Counted from the stretch's first letter, positions 35,790-45,301 are shown. The stretch is 64,000 bases of DNA from Mixta tenebrionis (GCF_006517625.1 NZ_VHQI01000006.1:124001-188000), one strand, 5' to 3'. Program-made: numbers and translations. Notes: generated by a model not told the origin, from the sequence alone.

Positions 35790-35867
35790 ATGTCCGTATG
35801 GATCAAACCTGCATTTGAAGATTTACGTCTGGGTCTGGAAGTAACGCTGTACATTTCCAACCGTTAA
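35790..35867 (+). CDS. pqqA: PqqA, PQQ precursor peptide
   Basis: A 25-codon gene reading [20 protein letters not shown] then YISNR. It carries the conserved Glu-x3-Tyr pair, Glu17 and Tyr21, whose side chains are cross-linked by PqqE and become pyrroloquinoline quinone. ATG follows AGGAGAAGCTT. It is too short for most gene callers and easily missed. pqqB begins 53 bp later, beyond a stable hairpin at 35875-35893. Confidence 0.97.
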   Translation: MSVWIKPAFEDLRLGLEVTLYISNR

Positions 35868-35874
35868 TCTCAGC

Positions 35875-35893
35875 GCCCGCGCCCGTCGCGGGC
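35875..35893 (+). promoter_or_regulatory. Hairpin between pqqA and pqqB
   Basis: A perfect 7-bp GC stem GCCCGCG-CCCGT-CGCGGGC starts 8 bp after the pqqA stop, followed by a pyrimidine-rich tract without a long T run. It may cause partial termination or protect a processed pqqA mRNA, giving PqqA in excess over PqqB-F, as described for other pqq operons. Confidence 0.55.
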
Positions 35894-35920
35894 CTGTTCC
35901 ATTCCTTTCCCGGTAAACAC

Positions 35921-36832
35921 ATGCAGATCAAAGTGCTTGGCTCCGCGGCTGGCGGAGGGTTCCCGCAATGGAACTGTAACTGTAAAAACTGCCAGGGCGT
36001 GCGTAACGGTACGATGAAAACCTCAAGGCGCACGCAATCCTCTATCGCCATCAGCGACAACGGCAAAGATTGGGTGCTTTGCAACGTCTCTCCCGATATT
36101 TGCCAACAGCTGCTTGCTTCGCCTGAATTGAATAACCCCGACGTGCTGCGCGGTACCGGTATCGGCGCGATTATCCTGACCGACAGCCAGATCGATCACA
36201 GCGCGGGCTTACTCAATTTGCGTGAAGGCTGTCCGCATCAGGTTTGGTGTACCGCAGAGGTGCATCAGGATCTCACCACCGGCTTTCCGCTCTTTACCAT
36301 GCTTTCCCACTGGAACGGCGGCCTGATTCACCATGCCGTCGTGCCGGAGCAGCCGTTTAACGTCAGCGTCTGCCAAAGCCTGCGCTTTACCGCTATTCCC
36401 CTGCTGAGCAACGCGCCGCCTTACTCGCCGTATCGCGATCGTCCGCTGCCGGGCCACAACGTAGCGCTGTTTGTGGAGGATACCCGCAGCGGCAAAGGGC
36501 TGCTTTACGCGCCGGGCCTGGGCGAGCCGGACGAGGCGCTGATGCCCTGGCTGCAAAAGGCGCACTGCCTGCTGATCGACGGCACGCTGTGGCGTGACAA
36601 CGAGCTGGCGGCGACCGGCGTGGGCAAGAGCAGCGGCAAAGATATGGGCCACCTGGCGCTGGCGGAAGAGCAGGGACTGGCCGCGCTGCTGGCGACCTTG
36701 CCGGCGCAGCGCAAAATTCTGATTCATATTAACAACACTAATCCCATCCTCGATGAAGAGTCCGCCGAGCGTCGTAGCCTGACGCAGCAGGGCATTGAAG
36801 TCAGCCGGGATGGCATGTTGATCGAGGTATAA
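35921..36832 (+). CDS. pqqB: PqqB, MBL-fold PQQ biosynthesis protein
   Basis: 303 aa, metallo-beta-lactamase fold. It begins [17 protein letters not shown] with the zinc-binding cysteine cluster CNCKNC at about residues 19-24. Metal-site segments are [12 protein letters not shown] and LLIDGTLW. PqqB is implicated in oxygen-dependent hydroxylation of the tyrosine of the cross-linked intermediate. pqqC starts 2 bp after its stop. The start follows CCCGGTAAACAC with only a weak ribosome-binding site, so coupling or upstream hairpin effects may matter. Confidence 0.96.
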   Translation: MQIKVLGSAAGGGFPQWNCNCKNCQGVRNGTMKTSRRTQSSIAISDNGKDWVLCNVSPDICQQLLASPELNNPDVLRGTGIGAIILTDSQIDHSAGLLNLREGCPHQVWCTAEVHQDLTTGFPLFTMLSHWNGGLIHHAVVPEQPFNVSVCQSLRFTAIPLLSNAPPYSPYRDRPLPGHNVALFVEDTRSGKGLLYAPGLGEPDEALMPWLQKAHCLLIDGTLWRDNELAATGVGKSSGKDMGHLALAEEQGLAALLATLPAQRKILIHINNTNPILDEESAERRSLTQQGIEVSRDGMLIEV

Positions 36833-36834
36833 CC

Positions 36835-37590
36835 ATGACGCAGGCACAGCCGCTTTCGCCGCAGGCTTTTGAGCAGGCGCTGCGCGCCAAAGGCGCTTAC
36901 TACCATATTCATCATCCGTACCATATCGCGATGCACAACGGCAACGCGACGCGCGAGCAGATCCAGGGCTGGGTGGCGAACCGCTTCTACTATCAGACCA
37001 ATATTCCACTGAAGGATGCGGCGATTATGGCGAACTGCCCGCACCCGGAGGTGCGCCGCAAATGGGTACAGCGCATTCTCGACCATGATGGCTACGGCGG
37101 CAGCGAAGGTGGGATTGAAGCCTGGCTGCGGCTGGGCGAGGCGGTCGGCCTGAAGCGCGAGGTAGTGGAATCTGAAGCGCTGGTGCTGCCCGGCGTACGC
37201 TTCGCCGTTGACGCCTATGTTAATTTCGCCCGCCGCGCCAACTGGCAGGAAGCGGCCTGTAGCTCGCTGACCGAGCTGTTCGCGCCGCAAATCCATCAGG
37301 CGCGTCTCGACAGCTGGCCGCAGCACTATCCCTGGATCGAGGCGGAAGGCTACGACTATTTCCGCAGCCGTCTCAGCCAGGCGAACCGCGACGTCGAGCA
37401 TGGCTTACAGCTGGCGCTGGAGTATTGCGACACGGTGGAAAAACAGCAGCGCATGCTGGAAATCCTGCAATTCAAGCTGGATATCCTGTGGAGCATGCTG
37501 GATGCCATGACTATGGCCTACGATTTGAAACGTCCGCCGTATCACACGGTAACCGCGCAGCTCGCCTGGCATAAAACGAGGCTGGTGTAA
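36835..37590 (+). CDS. pqqC: PqqC, pyrroloquinoline-quinone synthase
   Basis: A 251-aa cofactor-free oxidase that performs the final eight-electron oxidation and ring closure to PQQ. The all-helical protein shows [40 protein letters not shown] and [13 protein letters not shown], which contribute active-site His, Arg and Tyr residues. Length equals Klebsiella PqqC. Its TAA overlaps the pqqD ATG by one base. Confidence 0.97.
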   Translation: MTQAQPLSPQAFEQALRAKGAYYHIHHPYHIAMHNGNATREQIQGWVANRFYYQTNIPLKDAAIMANCPHPEVRRKWVQRILDHDGYGGSEGGIEAWLRLGEAVGLKREVVESEALVLPGVRFAVDAYVNFARRANWQEAACSSLTELFAPQIHQARLDSWPQHYPWIEAEGYDYFRSRLSQANRDVEHGLQLALEYCDTVEKQQRMLEILQFKLDILWSMLDAMTMAYDLKRPPYHTVTAQLAWHKTRLV

Positions 37591-37868
37591 TGGATATTAA
37601 CCCTTCACAGACGCCGCAGTTTCGCCGCGGCTTTCGCTTACAGTGGGAAGAGGCGCAGGACTGCCACGTGATTCTCTACCCGGAAGGCATGGCGCGGCTG
37701 AACGGCAGCGCCGCCGAAATTTTGCTGCTGGTGGACGGCAAGCGCACGCTGGGCGAGATTATCGCCGCGCTGAACGCCCGCTTCCCCGGCGTGCCCGATC
37801 TGGACGCTGACGTTATCGATTTTTTTGGCAAAGCCTATGAACAGAAGTGGATCATCTTCCGTGACTGA
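37590..37868 (+). CDS. pqqD: PqqD, peptide chaperone (RRE) of PQQ synthesis
   Basis: A 92-aa RiPP-recognition-element protein that binds PqqA and presents it to PqqE. Recognisable segments are [35 protein letters not shown] and [11 protein letters not shown], typical of the winged-helix RRE. It starts on the last base of the pqqC stop (TAATG) and its end overlaps the pqqE start by 8 bp. Confidence 0.96.
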   Translation: MDINPSQTPQFRRGFRLQWEEAQDCHVILYPEGMARLNGSAAEILLLVDGKRTLGEIIAALNARFPGVPDLDADVIDFFGKAYEQKWIIFRD

Positions 37869-39000
37869 ACGGAAACCGGCGGTTAAGCCGCCGCTGTGGC
37901 TGCTGGCGGAGCTGACCTATCGCTGTCCGCTACAGTGCCCCTATTGCTCTAACCCGCTCGATTTCGCTCAGCAGGAGAAAGAGCTGACCACGGAGCAGTG
38001 GATTGAGGTCTTTCGCCAGGCGCGGGCGCTGGGCAGCGTGCAGATCGGTTTTTCCGGCGGCGAGCCGCTGCTGCGCAAAGATCTGCCTGAGCTGATTGGC
38101 GCCGCGCGCGGCCTCGGTTTTTACACCAACCTGATTACTTCCGGCATCGGGCTGAACGAGAAAAAGCTGCAAACCTTTGCCGATGCCGGGCTGGATCATA
38201 TTCAGATCAGCTTCCAGGCGAGCGATGAAACCCTGAACGCCGCGCTGGCGGGATCGGAAAAAGCGTTCCGGCAGAAGCTGGCGATGGCGCGGGCGGTGAA
38301 GGCGCACGGCTATCCGATGGTGCTTAACTTCGTGCTGCATCGCCACAATATCGATCAGATCGACCGCATTATCGAGCTCTGTATCGAGCTGGAGGCGGAC
38401 GATGTCGAGCTGGCGACCTGTCAGTTTTACGGCTGGGCGCAGCTTAATCGCGAAGGGCTGCTGCCGACGCGTGAGCAGATCGCGCGCGCCGAGGCGGTCG
38501 TAAAGCAGTATCGCGAACGTATCGCCGCCAGCGGCAGCCTGACCAATCTGCTGTTCGTCACGCCCGACTATTACGAAGAGCGTCCGAAAGGCTGTATGGG
38601 CGGCTGGGGGGCGATTTTCCTCAGCGTGACGCCGGAGGGCACCGCGCTGCCGTGCCACAGCGCCCGTCAGCTGCCGGTGCAGTTTCCCTCGGTGCTGGAG
38701 CACAGCCTGCAGCATATCTGGTATGACTCTTTCGGCTTCAACCGCTATCGCGGCTTTGACTGGATGCCGGAACCCTGTCGCTCCTGCGATGAAAAACAGC
38801 AGGATTTCGGCGGCTGCCGCTGTCAGGCCTTTATGCTGACCGGCAACGCCGATAATGCCGATCCGGTCTGCGCCAAATCGCCGCACCATGACAAAATTCT
38901 TGCGGCGCGTGAGCAGGCCAACTGCACGCAGATGCAAATCAGCCAGCTGCAGTTCCGTAATCGCGTTAACTCACAGCTGATCTTCAAGGCCAACGCCTGA
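37861..39000 (+). CDS. pqqE: PqqE, radical SAM PqqA cross-linking enzyme
   Basis: A 379-aa radical-SAM/SPASM enzyme that forms the Glu-Tyr carbon-carbon bond in PqqA. The [4Fe-4S] motif CPLQCPYC places Cys22, Cys26 and Cys29. [13 protein letters not shown] is the SAM-binding GGEP motif. The SPASM cysteines fall in [21 protein letters not shown] and in the run [17 protein letters not shown]. Start GTG 37861 gives [20 protein letters not shown], which aligns with known PqqE proteins; longer in-frame starts run inside pqqD. Confidence 0.96.
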   Translation: MTERKPAVKPPLWLLAELTYRCPLQCPYCSNPLDFAQQEKELTTEQWIEVFRQARALGSVQIGFSGGEPLLRKDLPELIGAARGLGFYTNLITSGIGLNEKKLQTFADAGLDHIQISFQASDETLNAALAGSEKAFRQKLAMARAVKAHGYPMVLNFVLHRHNIDQIDRIIELCIELEADDVELATCQFYGWAQLNREGLLPTREQIARAEAVVKQYRERIAASGSLTNLLFVTPDYYEERPKGCMGGWGAIFLSVTPEGTALPCHSARQLPVQFPSVLEHSLQHIWYDSFGFNRYRGFDWMPEPCRSCDEKQQDFGGCRCQAFMLTGNADNADPVCAKSPHHDKILAAREQANCTQMQISQLQFRNRVNSQLIFKANA

Positions 39001-41357
39001 TGTCGCAGGCGGCCTCGCTACGGCTGGAAAATGGCCTGCGGATAGAGCTGCGCTGTGATGTGCAGGCGAGCGAGGCCGCCGCGCTGATTCAGGTCGCCAG
39101 CGGCAGCGATGACGAACCGGCGCGCTGGCCCGGCCTGGCGCACCTGCTGGAACATATGCTGTTTACCGGCAGCCGCGGCTTTCGCGGCGCGCAGCGGCTG
39201 ATGAGCTGGGTGCCGGCGCAGGGCGGGCGCCTTAACGCCACCACCCACGCCGATCGCACCGCCTTCTTTTTCACTCTGGCGCCCGCCGCGTCAGGCGCCG
39301 GTCTGGCGCGGCTGGTGGATATGCTGGCGTTTCCGCTGCTGACCGTCGGGGCGCTGGCGCAGGAGGCGGCGGTGATTGACGCAGAGTATCAGCTGCTGCG
39401 CACGGACGCGCTGACCCTTAGCGGCGCGGCGCAGCGCCATCTTTTCAGCGGCCCGCCCGCGCTGCATCGTTTTCACGTGGGCGATCGCGCCAGCTTCGGC
39501 GAGGATTTGCCCGCGCTACTGCGGGCGCTGCGCCAGTTCCATCAGCAACGCTATCACGCAGGCAACATGACGCTCTGGCTGCTGGGGCCGCAGCCGTTGA
39601 ACGAACTGGAAACGCTGGCGCGACGCTATGGCGCGGCGCTGCCGATGGCGCAGCCGCAGCCGGATAATGAACCCGCCATGCTACAGCCGCGAGGCGACGC
39701 GGCGGTTAATATCAGCGGCGCGCCGCAGCTACGGCTGACCTTTGCATTAAACCGCTGGCAGGAGAACGCTACCGGTCACTGCGCGCTGCTGCGCACGCTG
39801 TTGCGCGATGAGGCGGAGGGCGGACTGCTGGCGCATCTGCGCGCGCATGCCGGCTGTGACGGCGCGCAGCTGGAGCTGTGCTGGCGCGGCGGCGGCGCGG
39901 CGCTGCTGAGCGTCAGCTTTGATATGTCGCAGGCAAACCCGCCGCCGACGGCGCTGGCGGAGACGGCGCTGCGCCAGTGGCTGCAACAGCTGCAGGCGCT
40001 CAGCGCGGCTCAACTGACGCACTATCTGCAGCTGGCGCGGCAGCATGTTGAGGCGCTCAGCCCGCTCGATCGGCTGCGTGAGGCGGCCTTCGGTTTCGCG
40101 CCGCCGCAGCGGGTTGATATCCACCGCTGGCAGGCGTTTCTGACGCAGCTGTGCCGCGCCGCCGTCAGCCGCCTGTGGCTGGCGGATAATGTAACCGGCG
40201 AACCGCAGACGTCGGCGGGCTTTTCCTTTATCTGCGCCCCTTTTCCATCTTCGCTACCCACCGCTCAGCCGCCGCTGGCGCTGCGCTTCTGGCCGTTTCC
40301 GGCGGCGTCGACGCCTGTCCCGCTGCCCGATACGGCGGCGCCGCTCAGCTATTTCGCTGACGCCGCGCCTGCGGTATTAACCCTGCGTCCGCGCCCGGAA
40401 ACGCCTGTCAGCGATGCGCTGGGCGGGGCGATTCAGGCGGCGCTGCGCGCGCTGGCGGCAAGCCTGGCGCATCAGGGCGGCCAGCTGAGCGCTGAGCAAC
40501 GGCAGGGCGTCTGGCAGCTACAGCTGAGCGGCGAGCCGGCGCTGATGCAGACGGCGCTGGCGGCGGTCTCTTCACGCCTGGCGGCGCTGCCGCAGCAAAA
40601 GATCGTGCCGCCGGAGCGGGGAGAGATTGCGATACGTCGCCTGTTGCGGCAGCTGCCGCGCTGGCTGACGGCAACGCAGCCGCTCTGCAACGACCTGCAA
40701 CAAAGCGTCTGGCAGGCGGCGCTGACGGGCGGCGACCGGGCGCAGCAGCAAGCGCTGGCGCGTCTGCTGAGCCAGATGCCGATGCGCATCGCGCAGGGTG
40801 AAAGCTGGCTGCGCTTTGACGCGCTGGCCGGGTGCGAGTACCGGCTGACGTCGGTGCAGGGCGACAGCGCGCTGCTGCTGTTTTGCCCGCTCGCCCAACC
40901 GGATCTGGAGGCGCAGCTGGCCTGGCGCCTGCTGGCGCAGATCCTTCAGCCGCTGTTTTTCCAGCGTTTGCGCATGGAGCAACAGGTCGGCTATGTAGCG
41001 AGCTGTAGCTTTCATCAAACCGCCGACCGTACCGGCGTGCTGTTCGCGCTCCAGTCGCCGCAGCTGAAGGCGGCGGCGCTGCGTCAGCATATTGAACGCT
41101 TTCTGACGCAGAGTGAGAGGGATATCGCCGGGCTGAGCGCGCAAGAGCTGGCGCAGAGCCGTGAACGGCTCTGGCAGCAGCTTCAGCCGCAGGGCGATGT
41201 GCTGGCGCGTGCGCGTCAGCGGCTGGCTTTTTCACCGTTAACCACGCCGCTGGCGCAGCAGGCGCTGCGGCGGCTCGACAATGACGCGCTGCTCGCCTGG
41301 CATCGCAGGCTGAGCGATGCGACAGGCTGGCAGCTCTGCATTGCAGAAGCCGATTAA
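39000..41357 (+). CDS. pqqF: PqqF, M16-family protease of the PQQ operon
   Basis: A 785-aa zinc peptidase of the insulysin type, thought to cut the processed PqqA peptide (in other bacteria with PqqG). The inverted zinc motif HLLEHMLF (His48, Glu51, His52) is intact, and a distal Glu occurs in QEAAVIDAEYQLL. The C-terminal half is the degenerate M16 half, with FFQRLRMEQQVGYVASCSFH. The start overlaps the pqqE stop (TGATG). Very GC-rich, Ala/Leu/Gln-rich composition is seen, as in other enterobacterial PqqF. Confidence 0.93.
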   Translation: MSQAASLRLENGLRIELRCDVQASEAAALIQVASGSDDEPARWPGLAHLLEHMLFTGSRGFRGAQRLMSWVPAQGGRLNATTHADRTAFFFTLAPAASGAGLARLVDMLAFPLLTVGALAQEAAVIDAEYQLLRTDALTLSGAAQRHLFSGPPALHRFHVGDRASFGEDLPALLRALRQFHQQRYHAGNMTLWLLGPQPLNELETLARRYGAALPMAQPQPDNEPAMLQPRGDAAVNISGAPQLRLTFALNRWQENATGHCALLRTLLRDEAEGGLLAHLRAHAGCDGAQLELCWRGGGAALLSVSFDMSQANPPPTALAETALRQWLQQLQALSAAQLTHYLQLARQHVEALSPLDRLREAAFGFAPPQRVDIHRWQAFLTQLCRAAVSRLWLADNVTGEPQTSAGFSFICAPFPSSLPTAQPPLALRFWPFPAASTPVPLPDTAAPLSYFADAAPAVLTLRPRPETPVSDALGGAIQAALRALAASLAHQGGQLSAEQRQGVWQLQLSGEPALMQTALAAVSSRLAALPQQKIVPPERGEIAIRRLLRQLPRWLTATQPLCNDLQQSVWQAALTGGDRAQQQALARLLSQMPMRIAQGESWLRFDALAGCEYRLTSVQGDSALLLFCPLAQPDLEAQLAWRLLAQILQPLFFQRLRMEQQVGYVASCSFHQTADRTGVLFALQSPQLKAAALRQHIERFLTQSERDIAGLSAQELAQSRERLWQQLQPQGDVLARARQRLAFSPLTTPLAQQALRRLDNDALLAWHRRLSDATGWQLCIAEAD

Positions 41358-42313
41358 CGACGCGCTTTTTTATGCTGGTACATAACGCCGTCGCTGTGGT
41401 TAAGCAGCGCGGCGAGCGGCTGCGGCTGCGTCGGATCGAACCCCACCGTGCCCACTGAAAAATCGAGGCGATAGCGGCGATCGAGCGGCTGCATATAGCG
41501 CTCCAGCTCGCTGCGAAACGCCGCCAGCCGCGCCTCCGCCAGCTGCTGATTCATATCAATAAACAGCACCACAAACTCATCGCCGCCGAGGCGAGCGAAC
41601 AGCGCCGACTGGCGGAAGCTGATTTTCAGCGCGTCGGCAAAGTCCATCAGCGCCCGGTCGCCTTCGCGATGGCCGAAATCGTCGTTAATCTGCTTAAATC
41701 GATCGAGATCGAAAAAGGCCAGGCTGGCAAAGCAGTGGCGCAGGGCGCACTCCTGGAGCAGCATCTGGCCCAGCGTCATAAAGCCGCGCCGGTTAGAGAT
41801 CTGCGTCAGTTCGTCAGAGGTGGCGGCCTGAAAGCTGACCAGCTCCGATTCCGCCATTGAGGCGAGATCGCGCAGGGCATGAATATCTTCTGCGCTAAAA
41901 GTGCGCGTTACGCTGTCGAGAATGCACAGCGTACCTACCTTGGCGCCGTTGGGCGCCCGCAGCGGGCAGCCGGCATAAAAGCGAATTTGCGGCTCGCCGG
42001 TCACCAGCGGGTTATCGTAAAACCGCTCATCCTGGCGCGCATCTTCAACGATCATGACGTCATCCTGCAAAATCGCATGGCCGCAAAAAGAGATATCGCG
42101 TGCGGTTTGCGTCGCGCTGACGCCGTCGCCCGACTTAAACCATTGGTGCCCGGCATCCAGTAGACTAACTACCGATGCCGGGACGTTAAACAGCCGCTTC
42201 GCCAGGCGCGTCAGTCGATCGAAGCGCTCTTCGGCAGGCGTATTGAGCAGCTTCAGCGCGTGAAGTTCGTTCAGGCGCTGCGGCTCGTTGGCGGGGATTT
42301 CTGGTGTTTTCAT
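41354..42313 (-). CDS. GAF-GGDEF diguanylate cyclase
   Basis: A 319-aa cytosolic protein. An N-terminal GAF domain (about 20-150; ARDISFCGHAILQDDVMIVEDA, FYAGCPLRAPNGAKVGTLCILD) is followed by a GGDEF domain (about 165-315) with the intact catalytic signature LGGDEFVVLF and a DLDRFKQINDDFGH metal-binding segment. It should make cyclic di-GMP from GTP in response to a small ligand or redox signal. No RxxD inhibitory site is obvious just before GGDEF. It converges on pqqF with a 4-bp overlap of stop codons. ATG 42313 starts at MKTPEIPANEPQRL; the longer frame is unconserved. Confidence 0.88.
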   Translation of the reverse strand: MKTPEIPANEPQRLNELHALKLLNTPAEERFDRLTRLAKRLFNVPASVVSLLDAGHQWFKSGDGVSATQTARDISFCGHAILQDDVMIVEDARQDERFYDNPLVTGEPQIRFYAGCPLRAPNGAKVGTLCILDSVTRTFSAEDIHALRDLASMAESELVSFQAATSDELTQISNRRGFMTLGQMLLQECALRHCFASLAFFDLDRFKQINDDFGHREGDRALMDFADALKISFRQSALFARLGGDEFVVLFIDMNQQLAEARLAAFRSELERYMQPLDRRYRLDFSVGTVGFDPTQPQPLAALLNHSDGVMYQHKKARR

Positions 42314-42503
42314 AAAAAGGCCTGTCAAACTTATAATTAGTATCGTGCCGTGACAGTATCGGTCAGAAAAGCCGCAACTTAAGGACAAAATATCGCGGCT
42401 TAGCGTCGATATCAGTTTTGATCCCCGGCGCGTAGCGGCAGGAAGCGTCGCACCTGCAGAGAAAACCGGGAAGGCAGCCCGCGGTTCGGGCATAGCGGAG
42501 AAA

Positions 42504-42530
42504 GCGGGGCGTCGCGCCTGCATCGCGCGA
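42504..42530 (-). terminator. Probable terminator of hemB
   Basis: On the minus strand a long GC stem (GCGGGCGTCGCGC with GCGCGACGCCCCGC, one bulge) is followed by TTTCTCC. It starts about 30 bp past the hemB stop. The T-tract is short, so this is a moderate call. Confidence 0.5.
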
Positions 42531-42568
42531 CGCCCGCTATTAGCGCGGCCCGCAGGCCGCTGAAAAGA

Positions 42569-43546
42569 TTACAGCAGGTTGCGTTCCGCCAGATCGAGCG
42601 CGAAGTAGCTGAAGATAACATCCGCGCCGGCGCGTTTAATCGCGCCGAGGCTTTCCAGAATCACCGCGTCTTCGTTGATCGCTCCCGCCTGGGCGGCAAA
42701 TTTGATCATTGCGTATTCGCCGCTCACCTGATAGGCGGCCAGCGGCAGCTCGGTGCGCTCGCGAATATCACGCAGCACGTCCAGATAGGCGCCCGCCGGC
42801 TTCACCATCAGCGAATCGGCGCCTTCGGCGGCGTCGAGCAGCGATTCGCGGATCGCTTCGCGGCGGTTCATCGGGTTCATCTGATAGGTTTTACGATCGC
42901 CCTTCAGCGCGGTGCCGGCGGCTTCGCGGAACGGGCCGTAGAATGAGGAGGCGAACTTGGTGGAGTAGGACATGATGGCGGTATCGGTAAAGCCCGCTTC
43001 ATCCAGCGCGCGGCGGATAGCGGCTACCTGGCCATCCATCGCGGCGGAAGGAGCGATAAAATCGGCGCCCGCCTGCGCGGCTACCACGGCCTGCCTGCCA
43101 AGGTTAATCAGCGTCGCATCGTTATCCACGCCGTGCTCGCACAGCACGCCGCAGTGGCCGTGCGAGGTATATTCGCAAAAGCAGGTATCGGACATGACGA
43201 TCATTTCCGGCACCGCATCCTTACAGATGCGCGACATGCGCGCTACCAGGCCGTTTTCCTGCCAGGCGTCGCTGCCGGTGGCGTCAGTATGATGGGAAAT
43301 ACCGAAGGTCATCACCGAGCGAATGCCCGCCCTGGCGATACGTTCGATCTCCCAGGCCAGACGTTTTTCCGGAATGCGCATCACGCCCGGCATCGCGTCG
43401 ATAGCTTTGTAATCATCCACGCCCTCTTCCACAAAGATCGGCAGGGCCAGGTCGCTGCGGCGCAGGGTGGTTTCCTGGAACATATCGCGCAGCGCGGCGC
43501 TTTTACGTAGCCTTCTGGGGCGATGAATTAAGGAGAATTCAGACAT
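42569..43546 (-). CDS. hemB: Delta-aminolevulinic acid dehydratase (porphobilinogen synthase)
   Basis: A 325-aa enzyme that condenses two 5-aminolevulinate molecules to porphobilinogen in haem synthesis. Active-site lysines lie in [15 protein letters not shown] and [12 protein letters not shown]. The metal-binding cysteines lie in [17 protein letters not shown]. Length matches E. coli HemB (324 aa). Start [16 protein letters not shown] at 43546 is preceded by AAAAGATT with a weak ribosome-binding site; an in-frame N-terminal extension is unconserved. A TACACT -10-like box occurs about 35 bp upstream on the minus strand. Confidence 0.97.
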   Translation of the reverse strand: MSEFSLIHRPRRLRKSAALRDMFQETTLRRSDLALPIFVEEGVDDYKAIDAMPGVMRIPEKRLAWEIERIARAGIRSVMTFGISHHTDATGSDAWQENGLVARMSRICKDAVPEMIVMSDTCFCEYTSHGHCGVLCEHGVDNDATLINLGRQAVVAAQAGADFIAPSAAMDGQVAAIRRALDEAGFTDTAIMSYSTKFASSFYGPFREAAGTALKGDRKTYQMNPMNRREAIRESLLDAAEGADSLMVKPAGAYLDVLRDIRERTELPLAAYQVSGEYAMIKFAAQAGAINEDAVILESLGAIKRAGADVIFSYFALDLAERNLL

Positions 43547-43579
43547 AATCTTTTGCTGTACAGGTGAAATAATTAGCCT

Positions 43580-43609
43580 AGTGTACGCGCTTTTCTCCTT
43601 ACGGGTAAA
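43580..43609 (-). promoter_or_regulatory. Candidate hemB promoter
   Basis: On the minus strand TTTACC (43604-43609) and TACACT (43580-43585) are separated by 18 bp, each matching four or five of the six consensus bases. The -10 box ends about 34 bp before the hemB ATG. Confidence 0.4.
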
Positions 43610-43758
43610 ACTTCCCGTGCTGGCCCCGCCGCCTGTTTCCGGCATGCTGGCCGTCCGGTTGCCTGATTTTAACATGAAGATAACATCTTCCGCGGTTAAT
43701 ATGCCAAAGCGTTAGCCAGGCCTGCTGTGCATATAAAAAATCATTATTTTTAACTTCG

Positions 43759-43784
43759 CTTGAAAACGCTAAACCGGAACATAA
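43759..43784 (+). promoter_or_regulatory. Sigma-32-like heat-shock promoter of the hsp20 gene
   Basis: An exact CTTGAAA (43759-43765) is followed after 11 bp by GAACATAA, which keeps the CAT core of the CCCCATNT -10 consensus. It lies upstream of a small heat-shock gene and would give a leader of about 75 nt. Confidence 0.6.
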
Positions 43785-43796
43785 ATAAGGTAACGG

Positions 43797-43865
43797 GAAG
43801 GCTGCTTCCCCTGCAAAATTAAACTTTTGATTGCTCAACGTTATCGAGATTTCAGGAGGTTAATT
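43797..43865 (+). promoter_or_regulatory. Predicted RNA thermometer (ROSE-like) of the hsp20 mRNA
   Basis: The leader can form a first hairpin GGGAAG/CTTCCC (about 43797-43810). A second hairpin has AACUUUU (43822-43828) pairing with GGAGGUU (43855-43861), which is the Shine-Dalgarno sequence, through several G-U pairs. An inner CUC/GAG stem and a UUGCU segment sit opposite the Shine-Dalgarno arm. This is the layout of ROSE elements upstream of ibpA-type genes, which melt on heating. Confidence 0.6.
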
Positions 43866-44339
43866 ATGGCGTTCAAATCCCTCTCTTTGTTCCCTGACGT
43901 TGCCGACAGCCTGTTTTCCGATCGCTTCAACCGGATCGATCGGCTGTTTAGCCAGCTGACCGGGGATGCGCCCCTGACCACCGCGCCCGCTTACGATATC
44001 AAACGCCTTGATGAGAGCCGCTACGCGATTACGCTTAGCGTGCCGGGCTGGAAAGAAGAGGAGCTGGAAATCAGCGCTACCGGCGGCCAGCTGACCGTCA
44101 GCGGGAAACGAACTGAAGAGCAAAGCCAGCCGGAAGAAAAAAGCGGCTGGCTGCACCGCGGTATCAGCCGGCATAACTTCAGCGTCAGTTACGGGCTGCC
44201 GCAGCATGTGAAAGTGGAACGCGCCCGACTGGAGAACGGCCTGCTGGAAATCGCGCTGTACCAGGAGATCCCGGAGAGCGAGAAACCGCGCAAAATCGCC
44301 ATTGAAAGCCAGCAGCGCGTAATTGAGCACAACGCCTGA
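43866..44339 (+). CDS. Small heat-shock protein, Hsp20/IbpA family
   Basis: A 157-aa ATP-independent holdase chaperone. The alpha-crystallin domain spans about residues 38-135, beginning YDIKRLDESRYAITLSVPGW and ending near LENGLLEIALYQEIPE; a C-terminal IxI-like anchor (KIAIES) follows. Its perfect AGGAGG ribosome-binding site is predicted to be sequestered in the leader. It has its own heat-shock-like promoter and terminator, so it is monocistronic. It is a divergent Hsp20 rather than a clear IbpA or IbpB orthologue. Confidence 0.9.
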   Translation: MAFKSLSLFPDVADSLFSDRFNRIDRLFSQLTGDAPLTTAPAYDIKRLDESRYAITLSVPGWKEEELEISATGGQLTVSGKRTEEQSQPEEKSGWLHRGISRHNFSVSYGLPQHVKVERARLENGLLEIALYQEIPESEKPRKIAIESQQRVIEHNA

Positions 44340-44347
44340 TAATAACG

Positions 44348-44371
44348 CCCCGGCCCGCGCCGGGGTTTTTT
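44348..44371 (+). terminator. Terminator of the hsp20 gene
   Basis: CCCCGGC-CCGC-GCCGGGG followed by six T residues, 9 bp after the stop codon. It also overlaps the convergent end of the MBL gene. Confidence 0.85.
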
Positions 44372-45200
44372 ATGGCCTCAGCGCCTGCATTCTTGCCAGC
44401 TCTTTGGCATCGTGGCTGCAAAACAGCGTAATCTTCCCCTGCTGGCTGAGCGACAGCGCGCGCAGCCGCTGCTGGTTTTCCCGCCGGGCCGCGTTATCGG
44501 CCGCCATCATCCACTGATAAAAACGCAGCCCCGGCGTGCAGTGGCGCGTTTGCTGATACATTTCTCCGCGATAAAACCAGGCGTCGCCGCCGTGCAATAG
44601 CCAGCCGTCGCGCTGCTGGATCGCCACGCCCGCGTGGCCCGGCGTATGTCCCGGCAGCGGGATCAGTAAAATCTCCGGCGGCAGCCCTTTCAGGGCGCTG
44701 ACGGCGGCGAAGCCCTGCCAGCTTTCTCCCTGCGGCTGGTAAGCCTGCCAGTTCGTTCGGGCGGGCCACTGCGCGGGGCGATAGCGCCGCTGCTGCAGCC
44801 AGCCGTCGCGGTGACGAACGGCGTCCAGCTCCTGCTGCATCAGATGCACCTGAGCATGGGGGAAGTCGGTTAGCCCGCCGGCGTGATCGAAATCGAGATG
44901 GGTCAGGATGATATGGCGCACGTCCTGCGGCTGAAAGCCGAGGCGCTTAACCTGCGCCAGCGCGCTAAGTTCGGGGCGGCGCTGAATATTATTGAAGCGG
45001 CGAAAGAAGGCGGCGATGCGCGAATGATGTCCCATATCTTCTTCACCAAAACCGGTATCCACCAGCACCAGCCCGTCAGCATCGGTTTCAATCAGCAGAC
45101 AGTGGCATACCAGGTGGGCGTGCAGCCCTTTGCTGAAACCGTCATAGAGCGCGCCGCCAAAAGGACACATCGAACCACAGCTCAGGTGGTGTATCCGCAT
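44370..45200 (-). CDS. MBL-fold metallohydrolase (lactonase-like)
   Basis: A 276-aa metallo-beta-lactamase-fold protein. The dinuclear zinc motif HLDFDHAGG is near residue 100; further ligands are in PLPGHTPGHAGV and LHGGDAWF, and the C-terminal His in FCSHDAKE. Spacing resembles AHL-lactonase/AiiA-type and glyoxalase-II-like members; the substrate is unknown, and quorum-quenching activity would be inference. Start 45200 (MRIHHLSCGSMCPFGG) follows GAGGAAAGCT. Confidence 0.85.
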   Translation of the reverse strand: MRIHHLSCGSMCPFGGALYDGFSKGLHAHLVCHCLLIETDADGLVLVDTGFGEEDMGHHSRIAAFFRRFNNIQRRPELSALAQVKRLGFQPQDVRHIILTHLDFDHAGGLTDFPHAQVHLMQQELDAVRHRDGWLQQRRYRPAQWPARTNWQAYQPQGESWQGFAAVSALKGLPPEILLIPLPGHTPGHAGVAIQQRDGWLLHGGDAWFYRGEMYQQTRHCTPGLRFYQWMMAADNAARRENQQRLRALSLSQQGKITLFCSHDAKELARMQALRP

Positions 45201-45301
45201 AGCTTTCCTCCTCAAAGTTAAAGAGTAAGTGTGGGCGCTAATGGGCCAGCAAGCCAGGCGGCAGAGGAGGCGATGGCGGCGGCGCGGCGGGGAAAAGGGA
45301 C

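Noticed and set aside
43599-43838. 79-aa minus-strand frame upstream of hsp20
   Set aside because: It covers the sigma-32-like promoter and leader on the other strand, has no recognised similarity and no clear ribosome-binding site.
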